Shown: positions 51,301 to 63,300 of the stretch, piece after piece
Layout of the letters: the number at the start of each line of letters is the position of its first letter
Numbering within the stretch: position 1 is the stretch's first letter
Source: Bombus terrestris
Taxonomy: Eukaryota > Arthropoda > Insecta > Hymenoptera > Apidae
DNA: 64,000 nucleotides
Direction of reading: 5' to 3'
Assembly (NCBI RefSeq): GCF_910591885.1
Contig: NC_063276.1
Location: forward strand, 8,432,001-8,496,000
Made by a program: the position numbers and the translations under genes
Notes under the pieces: generated by a model
Told to the model about the DNA's origin: nothing
Databases searched by the model: none
The model's input: only the letters and a program-made list of their open reading frames with translations

Positions 51301-54300
51301 TAATAAGATCTATCGTTAGTACAATCTTTTTAATGTACTCTTTATCTCTATTGTTGCAGCTAAATCAGGATGCACAGTCGGTTGCCGTGGAAGTAAGTAT
51401 TTGATCTTAAACATTTTTTACCCCTTTGCCTTATAACATCCAATCAAAACCCACGATATATTTGTATCATTTTATCATTTGATAATTACAATTCAACAAA
51501 TACAGACTTCGTGTGCGATGACGCTCAGTTTCAACTCTAACTGCAACTTTAACTTTTCGAAGTGATTATATTACATACAAATATTTTGCGTGTATTTCGA
51601 TATTTTGATTTCGAGATTTAATTTGCATTCGATGTTACAATACTTTAATGATCGCATGAAAAATGTTCCAAAAGATCGTAGGCGGGCAGACGGTTAATTC
51701 GAAAAGCCCACGACACTCGTAGTTTGTTTAACAAAGCTTCTCTGTCTTTTTAAATAGTGCACCCAAAAAAGGCGTATCAGGAAGGGCATACGTACGTATA
51801 TAACTTAGAGGGTACATCAGTAACATCTGTCACTGGCGCGCAAGGAGATGCAACTCTTAAACTGGCAGCCACCGTAGAATTGTCCGTGAAACCGGATTGT
51901 GTGCATCAACTGCGGTTGAAGAACGTCCAAATCAACGGAGCGGTATTATTTTAACTTTCTTTTTTCTCTATTTCTGCATTCTAATCTGACGTCAATACAT
52001 ATAAATTCCATACATATAAATAAGGCGATACCAATAGCTACCTCCTTATCGATTTCGATGCCTTGACATAAATATAGTTTCGTGTATCACACACTTTGTA
52101 GACGCTTGATGCATTTTTGAAATTTGAAGATGATAGAATGCACAGAATACATATAATATACAAAAATATGATGTTCCTATCAGCAGAATATTCATTATAA
52201 TTTTTAATAGGTAATATGAATCCCTATTTAATTTCTCCTTTTTTACTTGTTCTACTTATTCTTTTCTTCTGTACCTACTCTATCTGCAGAGTCGTAAATT
52301 TGCATCGATATCCACAATCCACATATAACATATAAAATAGATATGTACTTACATTTACTGACGAAGTAAAATACATTTTTCAGCCACCGTCGACGCCAGA
52401 CGTTGAACAATTTCCGGTCCAATTCAATTACCACGATGGCCATATTGACACTCAGCTCTGCACCGACTCAGGTGACTCCCAAGCATCTCTTAATATCAAG
52501 AGAGCAGCTGTTTCCATGTTCCAATCAGCTGTTATGCAGGATAACGGTGTAACGACACGTCACGAGGTTTGTGAAACCTGAAAGAATATTATTCAACATG
52601 ATTCATAGCTAATTTCCTTTCTCAGCAATAACTTTATATAAGCTTTAGAAATTTAGTGAATTTTCTAATATAAACTTAATTTTATAGAAACAAAAATTTT
52701 AATCACAGATCCAAAGTATCACATTTTATATAAAATATTTTTAGTTGCTAATGTTCCGTCATAATCAAATGGCCGGCTGCAATTTAGGATAGTAGACATA
52801 AATAGTCTTCATTGTTTACACTATGGGATATGTAATAAAAGTGGATATCTCAAAAATCTAGAATCTAATCAAAATACTTTGTATTTACTTATAACAATGA
52901 TGAAATGAATATAATAAATTTCAAATTGCAATAACTTTGAAACTAATATATTCTTTAACGCTTAAGATTTTTAAAATTTTAGAAAATTTTCTTGTAGTGA
53001 ACTGAATACAATATACATACATTAATATATATATATATATATACATTGTATATGAATATACATACATTAATGCACAAAAATACACAAGATTAATACGACT
53101 AAATGCATCATCTCAATCTATTTAATTTTCCAAAAATATTGCTAAAATATTCTTTTCTATCTATAACTGTTTTAAAGATATCGCTACTTCTAGTTATATG
53201 GAACACCTAGTATGTACATGAAAGATGAGTCTTTCGTCAATGTTTAGTGCATACTCGCCTACGGCAATAGAGAGAAGAAAGTGTAAATTTGATATATGAA
53301 AATTATTAATTTCCATATTATATATTTTTTATGCTGAAAGTAGTTCTTCATTGTTTTTATCGAATATAACCTCAGTTTGTAAAATTATATATTTTTGCGC
53401 ATCATCTATCTTCTAAACTTCTTTTCGTTGGCCACTGTACATAAACCAAACATTATCATAATCACATCATCTTTTCAGACTGACGTGATGGGAACCTGTC
53501 CAACAGAGTTTAACTTCCGCAAGGAAGGTGATTCTCTGATCGTAAATAAGAATAGAAACCTTGCTCTGTGTGCATTCCGGGAGAACGTGGACCAGGCGCT
53601 CGTATCTGGCAGCATGGACACAGCGGCTGGTTGGAAATCTTCTCCAGTTCTCGGTTCGCAACAATCGATCGAACAACGTTTCAAACGCGGTATTTTAACC
53701 AAGGCTGTATCCAAAGAAGTATACAATCTCGTTCCATTCAGCCACGGAAGCGCCGGTGCCAAGACTACTGTGGAAACTACACTAACCTTAAAGAACGAAA
53801 AGAGTGACAATCCCACCGCAGAAGTGTCCCAACCAAAGACTATCATCTTTGAAGCTCCACACCCAGTATTGAAATCCTCTCCGGAAGCCATTAACAATGC
53901 GTTGAAAGCTGCCAAAACTGAAGTAGCCTCGCGGCGTACCGTGAGACCAGAAGCAGCTGCGAAATTCGCTGATCTTGTGAAGGTTCTCAGGTTAAGCAAC
54001 AAGAATGACATCCTTTCTGTGTACCGGAAGGTTCGTTCCGACAAAAATGATCAGAAGCTATTACTGGATGCTCTGTTCCAAACTGGAAGCGGTGAAGCAG
54101 CGGAAGTTGGGATAGAACTAATGAAGAGCAAAGATCTCTCAACTGTCCAGACTCTTCTCTTCTATGCCAGTCTAACTCTCATTCGCCATGTTCATTTGCC
54201 ATCGGTATCAGCCATAACGACTCTTCTGGACCAGCCTAATCTACCCCGACTTGGCTATCTTGGAGTTGGTCAAGTAATCGGCAAGTACTGTCAAGTACAT

Positions 54301-57300
54301 TCCTGTGACAATGTGCCAGAAGTGAAGCAGGCGGTGCACAAGATTCGTGAGAAAGTAGGTAACGGCAAAACCAAGACCAGAGAACAGGAAAACATCGTCG
54401 TCTCGGCTCTTAAAGCTCTGGGTAACACTCAGTTCCTTGATGACGCTACCTTGCAGAAATTGGCCAATATCGGTGCTGATAAGAACGTACGAAATCGTGT
54501 GCGAGTCGCTGCTATTGAAGCTTTGCCAACCAGGTGCACGATGAAGTGGAAGAATGTCCTGTTTAAGGTGCTAGCTGATCGAGAGGAAGACAGTGAAATT
54601 AGGATCAAGTCTTATTTGTCTATGGTCGCCTGTCCTTGTCCACACACGGCCAGCCTTCTGAAAGAGGTCCTGGATAAGGAGACTGTCAATCAAGTAGGAT
54701 CTTTCATCCAAAGTCACTTGAGAAACCTGAGAGCTTCGACAGATCCTAGCAAACTGAATGCCAAAAATCACCTTGGACTGATCAAGCCTCGAACAAAATT
54801 CCCGGAAGACTTCAGAAAATTCTCCTTCAACAACGAATTATCTTATAAGATGGACTCGCTTGGTGTCGGTTCTACCCTTGAAAACAATGTTATATACAGT
54901 CAAAATAGCTTTGTACCACGTTCCACAAACTTAAACATGACAATGGAGCTCTTTGGACGCAACTTCAATTTTCTTGAGTTGAATACACGTGTAGAGAATT
55001 TGGACAGAGTGATTGAGCACTACTTTGGACCCAAGGGAAAAGTCTGGGAGGTCTTGGAAGACTTGAACACTGAAAGTACCAGTACAGCTACATCGCTTGG
55101 TAAATATATTAAGGAACGATATGAAAAGATTAGACCTAAACGTGATGTGAAACAGGCAGAATTGGATAAATTCGCGAAGAACGTGCATTTGAGGAACAAC
55201 GAGGTCGATCAGGAATTAGATGTAGACTTATCTGTCAAATTGTTTGGTGTTGAACTAGCGCACTTGAGCTATCAAGGTGATACCCACAAGCTGAATCCTA
55301 AAGCCATCATCGACAAAATTTTCGACAGCCTCGAAAAAGGCTTCGGCGTTGTCAAGGACTTAGATTACGACTTCGAGAACTGTCTCCAATTCCTCGACAG
55401 TGATTTAGTGTATCCGACCGGTTTGGGAAGCGCATTAAGTCTTGGTCTGACTGGAACAAGCGCACTTCGTTTGAAGACTGGTGGAAAACTGGATCTTAAA
55501 GCTATTTTGAATGACCCGAAAAACGCCGAATTTAAACTTCTTACTGAAGCAAGTGTTTCTGTCAATATCGTCGGAAATATGCTCGTTAAAGCACCTGGAG
55601 CCGAATCTGGAATGAAGATCGTTACTACTCTTCATTCAGCTACCAGCAATGAATTGATTGCCTCTGTATTAGACGGACATGGCATTGATATTCACTATAG
55701 CATTCCTGAGAAGACGCAAGAGATCATCAACGTGGAGAGCGAGGTGTTATTCTCCTCTGGAGCCAAAGGAAGTGAATATGTAGCTCCTAAATTCGCAAAG
55801 GGCAAGGAACACTCCGGTTGCTTCGAACAGCTAGCCAGTATTCTTGGTCTAACCATCTGCGGAAAAGTATCATATCCTTATCAAGATCTCGGTACCGTTA
55901 TCCAAAAACCCCTGTTCCCCCTAAGCGGACCAGCCAAATTTGCAATCACCTTGAATAACCCACAAATCAACAAATATCACTTCAAACTTGACCTCAATAT
56001 CAAAGACGAGAAGAAACGTTCCTTCGAACTTTTGCTGGATAATGAAAGTAGCGGGTCTAACAAGCGTCTAGCGTTGATGGTCGAAACAGGTATCGAACCT
56101 AACAGGTACATCAAGGCAGCTTTGGACACGCCTATTAAGAAAGCTTCCGTGGAAGCTGTACTTAAGAATACTCCAAAGGAACGTACTGTGAGTATCACTA
56201 TTCTTCACGATCAGATGGAGTACTACGGTGTTATAGGGGTAATAGCTAGTGGAAGCAAATACAAGCCTGTGTTGGAGTACAAGGTACCCGAGCATATCAT
56301 AAAACTTGCTGGTCCGGAGAAGCTGACACCATACAAATACAATTTGGAAGGCACGATAGATGTTTCTGATTACGAAGGTGGTCAAAAGTACGTGTTCGAC
56401 AAGGTAGCTTTCGTTATTGGTGGTGCAAAAGTAATTGTTGTTGATGGTAATCTCGCATGGACACCTACCAGCATTAACGTGGACACGGTTATCAGTCAAG
56501 AATCAAACAGGAACATAGCATTCAAATTGGATGGCAAGAAAAACAACGACGACTACAAACTCTCAGTTTCTGCCATTCCAAATGATCCGAACAGTGCATT
56601 CAACCTGAACTGGGAGTTCAACAGAGAACCAAATGAAATGGGACAAAAACTCGTGTTCATTTACGGACCTGATCCAAAGTCTGAGACCAATCGCTTGTCC
56701 TTAACACAGAAAGTTGTTTACAAATTAGATCCCAAGGATCTCCTTTGGTCTGTATACAGCGACCTCACGTACCCGGTGAGCAATCTTAAATTGAAATACG
56801 ATGGAAAGCTAACCCGCAAATCGATCAATACTGACATCGAAGTGAAATATAAGTCGTTCAAGTATGGGACCGAATTATCTGCCAAGAGAGACACGGAGGT
56901 ACCTGGTGACTACGAAGTTGAACTGGAAGTTGAATTTATGGAAAACAGCATTGAAGTGAAAGGCAAGCGCGTCATTCTGGATGGACGCAGGAGCCAATTC
57001 ACCAATTCTCTTGAAATGAAACCAGGTGGCAAATACAGCGCCGATGGACTGGTGGTCCATGATATTGGCAAGAACAACGTGAACCTACTACTGGATGGAC
57101 ACTTAAATCTGAATGGAGTGAAGGTGAAAGTTGACACTATTTTGGAGGTTAATCCTCAAGTTCTTAACTCTGTCATCGAGATGAAAGTCGACAGTGTGAC
57201 CTACATCAGCTTCCAATTGAAGACCAAACATAGTCCATATCCGTGTGGTACTCTGAGTGTTAACTTGAAGAACTATTTAACAGCTAATGGTAATTACTGT

Positions 57301-60300
57301 TACAAAGGTAGTGAAGGAAACGCAAACCTGAACGTAGATATTCCTAAGATCAACCGGAAAATCAAGGCTACCGCTACTTTAACTGTTTCTGGATCTCAAC
57401 ACGTAGGCAATCTCGAGCTTCTGTACGATGCTGAGAAGGATCCTAGCAAACGTCTCAAAGTGTCCACTGTATCTGATATCACAAAGACGTCCGTAGACAC
57501 GAAAAACGTGATAGAGTTCTTGAAATACAAGTTGGAAGCTAACGCCAAAGGTCAGTTACAAGGCACTCTACAGGATGGCCAGTTACAACTAGAAGCTGAT
57601 GTTACTTTACCCAGTGGTCGACACCTCGTGTACAAAGGAAAACGTAACAGCGCGAAGAAGGAGAACAAATACGATGTACGCGTGTCGAGTGAATTGGCAG
57701 ATTACGAACAGAAGGGTGGACCATCGAGGAAATTCATTTACGATACTAACATACAAGATCTTGATCTGGTGGCGATAACGTTCAAAGGCAACGCTAACTT
57801 GAAGTACATCAATAAGGACGGAAAGGACGTGAGATTAACATGGAGTGGAAAGAACCTGGAACAAGCGGATAAAGGGAAGCTGAGGGAATTGAGCGTAGAA
57901 TTAGACGGAGCGAATATTCCGAAGAAGCTACAAGCTCAGCTTGGCTGCTCTCATGATGCCAATACTGGAACGTACAGCGTCGAGTCGTCTGTCGGAGATG
58001 ATTTCTCGTTGGCGGTAAGAAATTTCTTCAATTCTTTTCCAATTCTAAAGGCTATTTTAAACAAATTTGAAACCTAAATATGCGAGTTCTTCCAAATTAA
58101 AAAAATTAATAAATCTACCCATCTAGGGCTCTTAATAAGAGTAACTATATTTAAATAGATATTTTTAATAACTTTTCAACTACTAAATAACATTAAAAAT
58201 CAGAAAATCAACAAAATTGTAGTTATCGCTAATATTAATTGAGATCAATTAATTTTATAGAGCAAAGTAAATCTAAGACACGGAAACAATGTCGACAAAC
58301 CATACAGAGCGGACGGTGTTCTGAAAATGAAATTGCCTAGCGAGAAGCTCCAAAACCTGAAGCTCGAGCTCTCCTCAAGTATGTTGAACTCTGATGAGGC
58401 GGATATCATGAAAGCTACAGACAACATAAAGCTGACATACAACAACGATCACAAGATCGAATTAGATTCAGAAATTGAGCTGAAAGGATTGAATAAGGAC
58501 ATGGAAGGTCCCAGCGAAGGTCAAGGAAGACTTACTTTGGACATTGTGAATCTTCCTCGTATACAATTATCGAGCAACTATAAGTACAATCCAACGCCAG
58601 AGAAGAAGACAGCTATGGTGAATTTGGATGGCCAGTTTGGAGAGAAGGCAATTTCGTTTAGATCTGATAACGAATACCTTCCTACAGTCGCTATCGTCAA
58701 CATCAAGGCTAAAGCCAACTTACTCCATGAGAAATTGCGCAACGTTGATTTGCAACTCGCTTACAAGGTATTTTACGATTTAAGTACTTTTATTTTGCCT
58801 TTGATTCTTTAACCTTCTCGTAATCCTCGAATCGTTATATGTTATATGAAATATGAAAGGAATATTTATCAGGATGGGATAAAATATATGAGAAATATAT
58901 ATGTAAGAGACGTAAATAAAATAATTCTTTTGTGCTATTCACAACTTCTAATATAGTGGACTAGAAAATAAGAAAGAATTACTTGGTCACATAAAACAGA
59001 TCTCAAAATGAAAAAATCTGACTAAAGTTTGGAAAATAATGCTAATATAGAAAACTCGACAAAATTTAATAAATTTACTAGCAGGATACTTGTTCATCTA
59101 ATTTCTTATTTCGTGTGATTTTGCAGAGATTGAAAGAAGAAAACAAGCTAACAATCGACAGCAAAGCAGTTGCTGACGGTAACAAATATACTCTGAATGG
59201 TGAAATGCAGTATTTGGACACGAGTAGTCTGTTCCACGTAACATCTGCATGTCCGAATGGAAAAACCGAGATATTCTCCAAATTCCAAAAGCTCAATGAG
59301 AAGGAATACAAAGGTGACTCGAGCATCGATATATCGATAGTATTCTTCTAGAAGGATCACTGCAATTTTGTTTTGCAATTTCTCATTTCATTGTTTATAT
59401 TTTATATTCATTGTTTATATTCATTTAGTATTGTACTTTTGTTAGAACAGTTAACTGATAAGATTTTATGAAAAACTAGCTAACAATTACAAGAATGTAA
59501 TCAATACTTTTAATTTAAATCTAAAATGAAGGAGAGATAATATTATTAGACTGTGATATATGTATAATCTTTTTGTAGATCATTTTATATGTTGTTTTAA
59601 AATTGAGAATTTTTGTTTCAATTAATTACAAATGGCCAAATTTTTGTATCATATTACAGGTGAATGGATAGTGGACACTGCTAAAGGATTTGCCAAGGCT
59701 GATGCGCACGTGGATCTCGAAAGTATCGACAATTTCGTGATTAACGCGAACTTTGATAGCGACAAAATCAAATACCGCAAGATCCATGCTGAAATCGCCA
59801 ACAAACCAACACCAAAGAACGGCAAGCTTATCACCATGGCTGTGACCAGCGATGGCAAGAACATCGTAACTGGAAGGTATTCCTCTCAAATTTTTTTACG
59901 ATCTTTATGAATAGACTGTGGATATTTATACAGATTTGTATTTTTCCGAACGTAATTAACGAAATGGAACGTAATCAAATAGATACTTATTCCCCTTACT
60001 AAATATAATTACGTGTGTTTTAATTTCTATATTTTCTCATTCGTTTTCTATATTTTTATGAATGGAATTAAAAGAACGGAATGTAAAAATAAATTTACTC
60101 TATGTTTTTCCATATTGCATATATAGAATACATATGGAATTTTGTTTTTACATATATAAATGTGTCTGTATTTTGGACATCAATGAAATACAATTCCCTA
60201 AAAATTGGCCATTTTATATATGTATCCTAAAATTTTTCATAACTGCATAAGAAGAACATCCGCAGTTTATTTATCAATTTAATACAATGTACCCAATCAG

Positions 60301-63300
60301 GATATAAATATAGGTACATGTTGTATTATATATCCAGCACAAACTACAAACGTCGTGATGAGGATGGAAAGATCGTGGTGGAGGGTAATGGAAGCATGAA
60401 GCTCGGCGATGATACAAGGAGCTCCTCCTTCAAATATACTCGTCAACAATTGAGTCAAGAAAAAGATGGAGAAGTTGGCGTGGCAATAGTGTTGAACGTG
60501 AATTTCGAGCCATCTGCCATCGTGGGTGAATTAAAACTATCGAACAAAGAGCTGCACGTGTTCAATAGCTACTGCGAGCAGAAAAAGGACTGCGCTCAGT
60601 TCAAACTTCAGTCGATTATGAACGTTGAACGTGAGTAATGTTTCCATAGTCTTAAACGTCATTCAGATTAGGCAGGTTACTTGACTTTAGATCGTATTGA
60701 TTCGACTTCAAGTTTAGGTTCGTATCAACAAGTCGAGTTATCCGATTTAGAATCGTTCGAGTTCAAGCAACCAAATTGGAATCGCTATTGGAATCGCAGT
60801 GAGAAAAAGAATTCTCAGAATTGTTAGAAAACGAGTTAAAAGAAATGCTCAACTTAGATCAATCTTAGGTTTCGTTGGAAAAGTTAGCGGCAGAAAATGC
60901 TGTAAAAAATCAATTCAAAATGTCTAGAATAATTTCATGATTTATTTTTATTTATTTTAACTATTAATCTAACGATACTTAGTGCAATTACTAATTTAGT
61001 TAAAATCGTATCACAACGTATAAGAATTTTCAATGAGATTTTCAATGAAACTTCGAATGCTTTATTTTTCAGAGAAAAAATTACTAAAACATCAAGTAAC
61101 GGTAGAAGTCGATCTGAAGAAGTTCAACGTGCCCGTAGAATTTGGCCTGAAGACCAGGACGGAGTTGAAAAACCCAATATTCGACCACAAAACGAATCTC
61201 TATCTCCATTCTTCAAAGGACAAGACCGAATACACTTATCAATTATACATTCATCCTAAAGAAGCTGGTAAAAACGAGGAATAATTGTTGAAATAATTTC
61301 AAACGTTAATGGAACTAATATATTAATAATATTTATGATTACAGCTTCCATTGTATCTTTGCCTTCCCGTGAAATAGCTGCTATTTTCACATACGATCTA
61401 CCTAAGACCAAACAGACCGCGTCATACAAGGTCGACGCATCTCTTTATCTGGACAGAAAGAACAAACCATCTGATAAGACCAGTTTGTCTGTCAATGGAG
61501 ACATTAACATCGATAAGAACAGCATATCCCTTAATGGAGAAACGAAATTCTCGTATCCAACGCAGTCTAAGGTAACATTAATATGATACATAATGACGAA
61601 TAATCACATTTCATTTGTATCTGTATAACTTCGATTCGAAACGCAACATTTTTTATAGAAAATCCAAAATAATCTTTCAAAATGTACACGATGATTCATA
61701 CTGTGAATAAAAAATTTGCAATGGAAAATTTAAATTAACTCGCCACCCAGTTACACTTTATCTAAAAATAAAAAAAAAAAAGAAAAAGTAAAAATTGCGT
61801 AGTGAAAAAAGTACAATACAAATGTCGAATATTTTGTGTATTCTCATTTGCAGGATATGGTAGTGAAAGGAAATGTGCACTGTAACAATGATCAACTATT
61901 GAACGCTAATTTGGACATAGACGTGTTCGCCAAGAAAAGTCAGAAGATCACAGTTGCGGTGAATGTGCAAAAGCAAGAACTTCCAGAAGGCAGAAACCTG
62001 ACCAGTTCGATCGAAGTAAATAGCCGTGGCCAACAATTGAAGCTCGATCTGAAATCTCATTTGACAATATCTACTAAACAAATAGGACTCGGCAATTTCT
62101 TCACCTACAATGACGTAAAACAAAAACCAAAAACTTTGGGTGCTCTTTTCTCTGCTGACACAAGCCATGTTTATCTGTTTGTCACTTTACCTGACAAAGA
62201 ACTGATCAAGGATGACTGGAAGCTGGATATCTCCAAGAACAAACAAAAAATATACAGAGAACTGTCTTTGTTGGGCGAGGCTCCTTGCGTTATGAGTTAC
62301 GAGGCCAATAACTTGAACCCATTCAAATTTGAGGCATACTTCAAAGGTAAGTTTGATATTTTGCATACGTTTGCAGTTGCATACGTTTTCAAGCCGTTTC
62401 AAATTTACAGAATGCAAGATTATCGAACTCATGAAAATTTGTCAAAAAATTTATATCGACGTTTGAAAATTCATCTCAATGTGTGTTCATTTTGAATGCA
62501 TTAATTTCAGGCAACCCTAAGGTCAAATTTAGCGTCAATGGACAAGTTGTCATTGGTCAACTGGCGGAGATCCACGGGAATGCTATCATAAATGGGGCGA
62601 AGAAGGAGCTGTTCCACGGTTTGGTTCATTTGGACGAGAAACAATTCCTGAAACCCGATTTTGGTTTCAACAAAGAAAATGTTGCCGAATTAGTGGTAAG
62701 TAAACTTGATTGTCCAGCGATAAATTGAGTTAGGGCAATTTACTAGAATTCGATAATGACGATAGGGATCTTTATTATATTATTGTGATTCTGCGATTCT
62801 TTGATCAAGTAATGTTTGCGTTTTTCATAAGAGCGAATTGTTGTCTCTATAGAGATAAATGATAAGTAAACACCGGATGTTTATGCATTTAAATACGAAG
62901 AAATGCGCAAAATGCGTATAATATGCAAAAATATAGAAAATATCCAAAGAAAAGATACTAGCTATTAAATTTGGCGGATGAAACAAATCTCTGTTTACGT
63001 GTTTCATTTCTCTTTAGAAATAAGAATTTCCATTAACATCCATAGCCTGATCATCATTAAATTGTGAATACGATCGATCACATATCGTAAAATTATCCCA
63101 TAAATGTTCGCTATCTACGTTGATTTGACTTTTTACAGGAAATTAAGAAAAATAAGATTCTCGAGCTTGTGAAGAAATTAAAAGACGTCGACGACTACGC
63201 ATTGAACCAAGTGAAAGCAGAAGGCACAGACTTCATCGAACATCTGAAGAAGGCGCAACCAAATATGAAGCCGCTTTTGGATTATTATCAAACAGAACTG

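Larger units (their letters stand above)
27387..51359 (+). other. apolpp: Apolipophorin intron 1 (23,973 nt)
   Basis: The GTAAGT donor and TTGCAG acceptor join the signal-peptide exon to the microexon. No second gene is convincingly nested inside. Besides the elements listed separately, it is mainly A+T-rich sequence (27400-29650, 33450-37680, 38000-40380 and 46200-49800 hold nothing else that I recognise). Its size relative to the other introns (77-912 nt) makes it the natural place for regulatory elements. Confidence 0.8.
58015..59659 (+). other. apolpp: Apolipophorin introns 5 to 7
   Basis: Intron 5 is 58015-58260 (246 nt), intron 6 is 58768-59126 (359 nt), intron 7 is 59314-59659 (346 nt). 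They are A+T-rich and hold no other feature. The exons between them are listed separately. Confidence 0.85.
60631..61853 (+). other. apolpp: Apolipophorin introns 9 to 11
   Basis: Intron 9 is 60631-61072 (442 nt), intron 10 is 61268-61344 (77 nt, the shortest in the gene), intron 11 is 61572-61853 (282 nt, with an A-run at 61768-61785). Nothing else seen. Confidence 0.85.

Noticed and set aside
53395..53478. Open frame continuing 28 codons upstream of exon 5, which could suggest a separate start
   Set aside because: There is no ATG start; the sequence is intron-like with a good TTTTCAG acceptor at 53478, and exon 4 joins in phase to give the family motif ETDVMGTC.
53475..54044. 189-codon open frame on the minus strand
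   Set aside because: It is antisense to apolipophorin exon 5 and mirrors its codon pattern; no independent family similarity.
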